Shown here: positions 60,601 through 64,000 of the stretch, one piece after another
How the letters are laid out: each line of letters begins with the position of its first letter
Position numbering within the stretch: the stretch's first letter is position 1
Assembly: GCA_959347315.1 (NCBI GenBank)
Contig: OY365810.1
Span: 5,078,832-5,142,831, forward strand
Reading direction: 5' to 3'
DNA from: Bimastos eiseni
Lineage: Eukaryota; Annelida; Clitellata; Crassiclitellata; Lumbricidae
Length of the DNA: 64,000 nt
Notes under the pieces: model-generated
The model's input: the letters and a program-made list of their open reading frames with translations, nothing else
Databases searched by the model: none
What the model was told of the DNA's origin: nothing
Position numbers and translations under genes: made by a program

Positions 60601-61760
60601 TATTCGTCTTAGTTAAGGTTAATTGTATTAAACAAGCATTTTAATAATGTGCGCATGTTTTAATTTACGTATAATTGGAATTAACCGAAGTATCGAAAAT
60701 TGCTGTCAATCACCTAGCAATAGACAACGTAAATAGATGATCCGAACCAGTTGCCATGGTTTCTTTAGTGGCAAGAGTTGGTTGATATTTTTGAAAAGTA
60801 GACCTACTTTGTCATTCAGTAGAAAATATAGTCAAACATTTTGACAAGTACTTAGTCATCCAGTGGTAAATGTATTAATATAATCTAACATTATCTCATA
60901 TTATCTCATCTATAGCAAGATCACCTAAAATGTCAAAAACGTTACTCTAATTTCTCGATTGGAGTGCACGATTATTGATTGCACAGTGAGCTGGAGTGTC
61001 ATCCGCGATGTCGACTATTCAAATTATCACCATGATTGAAATTTGTGACGATAAATATTTATGCTACGCATGCGATCCTATCCATCAAAACCACTATGAG
61101 AGAAACTGAGACGACTAGCAAGAAGAATGGCCACTCGCCATAAGCGCCAACTTTTGGTAAAACGTACTGGGGCGAGGCTAAGCGTTCGCCCCAGGAACTC
61201 GGTGAGTCCTGGGGCGGATGGCCATGTTGCCCCTGTGGAGTCGGCGCCTATGCCACTCACTTTCATATGCCGAACTGAGAAAATGAAGTCGGTTATACCT
61301 CAAATCCACGGTTGATAGCTGTTTAAAGACACTGCGTGATAAAAGAGATCATTAGCGTAGCCTTTGTCCTTCAGACAGGCTCTGGCAGTGCCACAGTGCG
61401 GAGTCTCATATATCCACGACAGCCTCTAGGGCTAATTTAAAGGACTCCTTGCTTCTATGGCTCCATGTCTAAAGTAAAAGCAGTCTGGGAAATTTCAAAG
61501 AGAGAAATAATATCACCATACGGCTTTGAGTCAGACATTTAGCAGGATGACTGTTGAATTTATAAAAACTATTTAATGTAGATCTTGTAGAATAAACCAT
61601 GTCTTTTGGACGTTGGAGCCTTTTATATCGAAAATGCATGAAACGAAGGAAGGGGTGGATGATGTAATCTTGCTAATGGCTGCTAATAGAGAATGACATA
61701 ATATGGACTTCCTTAAGAAATAACCCTCCATAAAAATCATACACCATTAATTTATGTTCT
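60600..61760. other. Between LINE relic and exon 7 of copy 4
   Basis: A GC-richer patch at 61100-61310 gives short frames on both strands without a recognisable motif. The rest is AT-rich and featureless to my reading. Confidence 0.35.
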
Positions 61761-62724
61761 GCTTGTGTAGATAGCTCCTGGAGGTAAACAGAGCGCAGTG
61801 ATGTTGTCACACGATAACGTAAATTCAACTGATCTTAGGCTACTATTATAATATTATTCATTGTGAATATGAGATCTTTATGACCAGAAGGACTCAAGTC
61901 ATTTGCTGTATATGGTACCGACATTAGATTAACTTAAGTGTGATACTTACAATAATGGCTGATGTTCAATTGCTATTAATATAGTTGAGTTCAGAGTCAT
62001 TGAGCGTCCTCCTGTTTCTTGGCTCTGGTCACTGGTGTGAACTTTGTCCAATTCCTAAACCATATTTATAGCTGCGTCCAGTCAGTTTAAGCTCTTATGC
62101 CGACAAAATCCGCAAGGTCCGGATATTTTATTATCCATAACTGTAACATGATGCCTTAGTCGAGGACCTGATCCTCTTCTTGTTCGATATTGTCATCCCG
62201 CCATTACGTTAATGTCCAGTATAATTTAATATTTATTTAATTATATACTTTTTGATACAATTGCATATTCCTTAACTTGTGCAGCACAATGTAGATCATT
62301 ATTATTGCTGTTGCACTTATGTTCGTTCCATCATTATTCATCGTTTTATTGTTCATGGCACTATTGTTAATTTCATTGTTGTTCATTTCATTGTTATTTG
62401 CTGCATTGTTTCATGAGTGCTGCTGCCCACTCTTGTCGTCATTGTGGTTCTATTGTCGTTGCATCAGTTGCTATGGACAGCGTCTACGGTCGGTCAGCGG
62501 TTGGAACTGATCGTCGACAAAGAACGACACCTTATACGAAACATGAAACTATCCAGCGATATTCATTTTATTAGGTAGGCAACTAAACTGAAGAGTAATG
62601 ATTTTTTTAAATAAGTTATAGCTTGACATTTGATTTGAGGTACATTATCTGTATAGTGGATGCACTGGAAACCGCAAAAGTCATTTGAGAGAAAATTAAG
62701 TTTTTTTCTTTCATGATTTGTAGC

Positions 62725-62957
62725 GTCCAATCCATTTGTCCATCGATGCCTATGAATTCGTGTTGGTTCCTGATCCAGCGACCTCTCGAGTACTGCTATT
62801 GGATGCAGAGCTGAAATTTCAAAGATATATCCTCTCTAAAGAAAAACACGGATTACTTTATCCAACTAATATTCTCCTGGATGAGTCAAATGGTTGGCTG
62901 TTTGTAGCTGACAACGAATCGTACAATCAACGGATTTTAATTTTCTATTTTAAATAA
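62725..62957 (+). CDS. NHL-repeat protein, C-terminal exon (partial)
   Basis: After a TTTGTAG acceptor (62718-62724), an open frame reads HLSIDAYEFVLVPDP, SRVLLLDAELKFQRYILS, LLYPTNILLDESNGWLFVAD and RILIFYFK, then TAA. This is the rhythm of NHL propeller repeats as in TRIM2/3/71-type proteins: a hydrophobic strand, D/N-x-R-V, then LD-x-S-x-G-x-L-y-VAD. Two blades are visible, plus a short hydrophobic end. No other exon of this gene is recognisable in the window upstream, where the synthetase relic lies. It is therefore the last exon of a gene with distant exons, or a solitary fragment. The family is known for protein-protein or RNA binding; the function here is not determinable. Confidence 0.6.
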
Positions 62958-62959
62958 TT

Positions 62960-64000
62960 ATAGAATTTTTAAAAATTGTTTCCTGAAATCAGAGTATTTA
63001 CTTTAGCACATTTCCTTCATCCATAAATTCTTACTTGAAATTGAAAGAAATATGGTTGGATGTGGATCAGTTCAACTTTCACGACGATGTGTTATTGTTG
63101 CAACTGGAATTGGGACAGAATAGAGAAATGGGAGACGCTAATGATCATTTAACACTTTGTATTTATTGATATGATCTTATTCATACTCATAGAACCGCAA
63201 CCTTCCTGATTTTAGGATGCCTCGCGTCGTCTTCTGTTTATTTGATCACGCAATTATTTGCATAATAAATGACCGAGGACACAAGAAGAACATTTATTTG
63301 TACCAAAGGACGACAAAAGGCTGTGCAGGAAATAATTATGATAAAATTTCAAAATTAGTATTTTAATTTGCCAGTTTTCAGTTTCTGAACGTGAAAACTT
63401 AATTTGACAACAACAGAATCACGTAATTTTTGTAGTGAAATGGTTATTTGAATATGTAATATTATGTTGTTTACTGAAATATTTGATTAAGTTTGTTCCT
63501 ACAAACGATGCTTAAGCTAACTACACTGCTTACACTACGGAAGAAACAGAGGGGCGATAATGATCTTTGTTATCAACAGTGTCATTAAACTGAAACGGTA
63601 TCGCGTCAATTGCTCCCCTGCTCCTAAACTAATCATCCCATGACTCTGAATTATGCTTTTATATTTTTAAAAATCATTTTGACATTTCGTGCTCTTTTAC
63701 ATCGTTTATTAAAAATAAATTAGGAAGGTCGCAATGGAAACACGAATGTTGTATCAATTTATCTACAGGGTTCAATATGCAGAGGATCAATTGACGAATG
63801 GATCAATTGACTAGGTGACCAATTGACAGATGATCAACTGACAGAGGATCAACTGACGGGAGATCAAAACACGTAGAACCAACTGAAACACCTATTAAGT
63901 AAACAGATATGGAGCCCACATGTGCCTCGTCGACTGACTTGTCAGGGCGTTATCTTATAATTAAGCCATTTTACATTTAGTAAACGGTAACTGGAAGAGA
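62960..64000. other. Downstream of the NHL exon
   Basis: AT-rich sequence without a protein-like frame. From 63775 to 63890 there is a short tandem series of GATCAATTGAC/GATCAACTGAC units of about 13-17 bp. Confidence 0.5.

Larger units (their letters stand above)
55929..61818 (+). pseudogene. ACSBG: ACSBG-like copy 4, partial (exons 2-5 and 7)
   Basis: Exon equivalents: 55929-56108 (ADEVIPSESVHVSAIDQPVR; phase 1 both ends), 57118-57203 (SWRHIKFQEYL, AKAFVK), 57593-57681 (NGVGILGEHSPEWFIANLAA; close to the family consensus), 59149 to about 59350 (TLEACQRSAYESKCNIILIS, then LPHLKTVVQL) and 61771-61818 (IAPGGKQSAVMLSHDN). The exon 3, 4 and 7 lengths (86, 89, 48) equal those of copies 1 and 2. 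The exon 5 donor is doubtful, because the expected position reads ACG|GCACTG. Exon 6 was not found; a LINE fragment lies there. The exon 7 frame is intact but the PGTTG motif is gone. Exons 8-15 are not visible before the NHL fragment at 62725. It is most likely a decaying copy. Confidence 0.7.

Noticed and set aside
61127..61315. GC-richer 62-codon frame MATRHKRQLL
   Set aside because: No motif or splice site connects it to a family; the minus strand is equally open. Left as unassigned.

Overview
This is metazoan nuclear DNA: GT-AG introns, AT-rich noncoding sequence, many (ATT)n microsatellites, and relics of LINEs, RLE-type non-LTR elements and short inverted-repeat transposons. The TAGGCCTA-like words, the style of the LINE relics and a tRNA-derived SINE fit a marine invertebrate, but I cannot place the species.

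The main content is a head-to-tail plus-strand array of bubblegum-type long-chain acyl-CoA synthetase (ACSBG-like) genes. Copy 1 (2807-19854) and copy 2 (23261-39632) can each be joined from 15 exons with GT-AG borders. Phases are compatible at every junction and no stop or frameshift interrupts them. They encode 697 and 766 residues. The 13 internal exons have identical lengths in the two copies. Intron differences mostly reflect later insertions: a transposon with TAGGGTAAA ends in copy 1 intron 12, a hAT-like element in copy 1 intron 6, and LINEs in copy 2 introns 8 and 13. A duplicate last exon (41661-41741) lies downstream of copy 2. Copy 3 (50590-53351) keeps exons 1-3 and 14 but has lost the catalytic core. 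Copy 4 (55929-61818) keeps exons 2-5 and 7, and its ATP-binding motif is destroyed. A fragment of an NHL-repeat gene follows at 62725-62957.

Between copies 2 and 3, on the minus strand, is a small two-exon gene (43974-45814) for a secreted PAN/apple-like protein of 185 residues.

Both intact synthetases depart from the family at the same signature sites: PGTTG instead of SGTTG, no LPL before the conserved His, and a changed GxPRxWE segment. They keep YG(M)xE and the TGD aspartate. This suggests a divergent, possibly functionally altered subfamily.

Notable non-genic structure includes a tandem array of 34-bp near-palindromes (40898-41430), a 24-bp minisatellite of about 13 units (37951-38262), a perfect 36-bp inverted repeat (49787-49897), a 31-bp near-perfect hairpin (53811-53898), a dispersed repeat with the word TTTCATCAATCCAGCTTC that recurs upstream of three synthetase copies, and RLE retrotransposon tails embedded in (ATT)n tracts.
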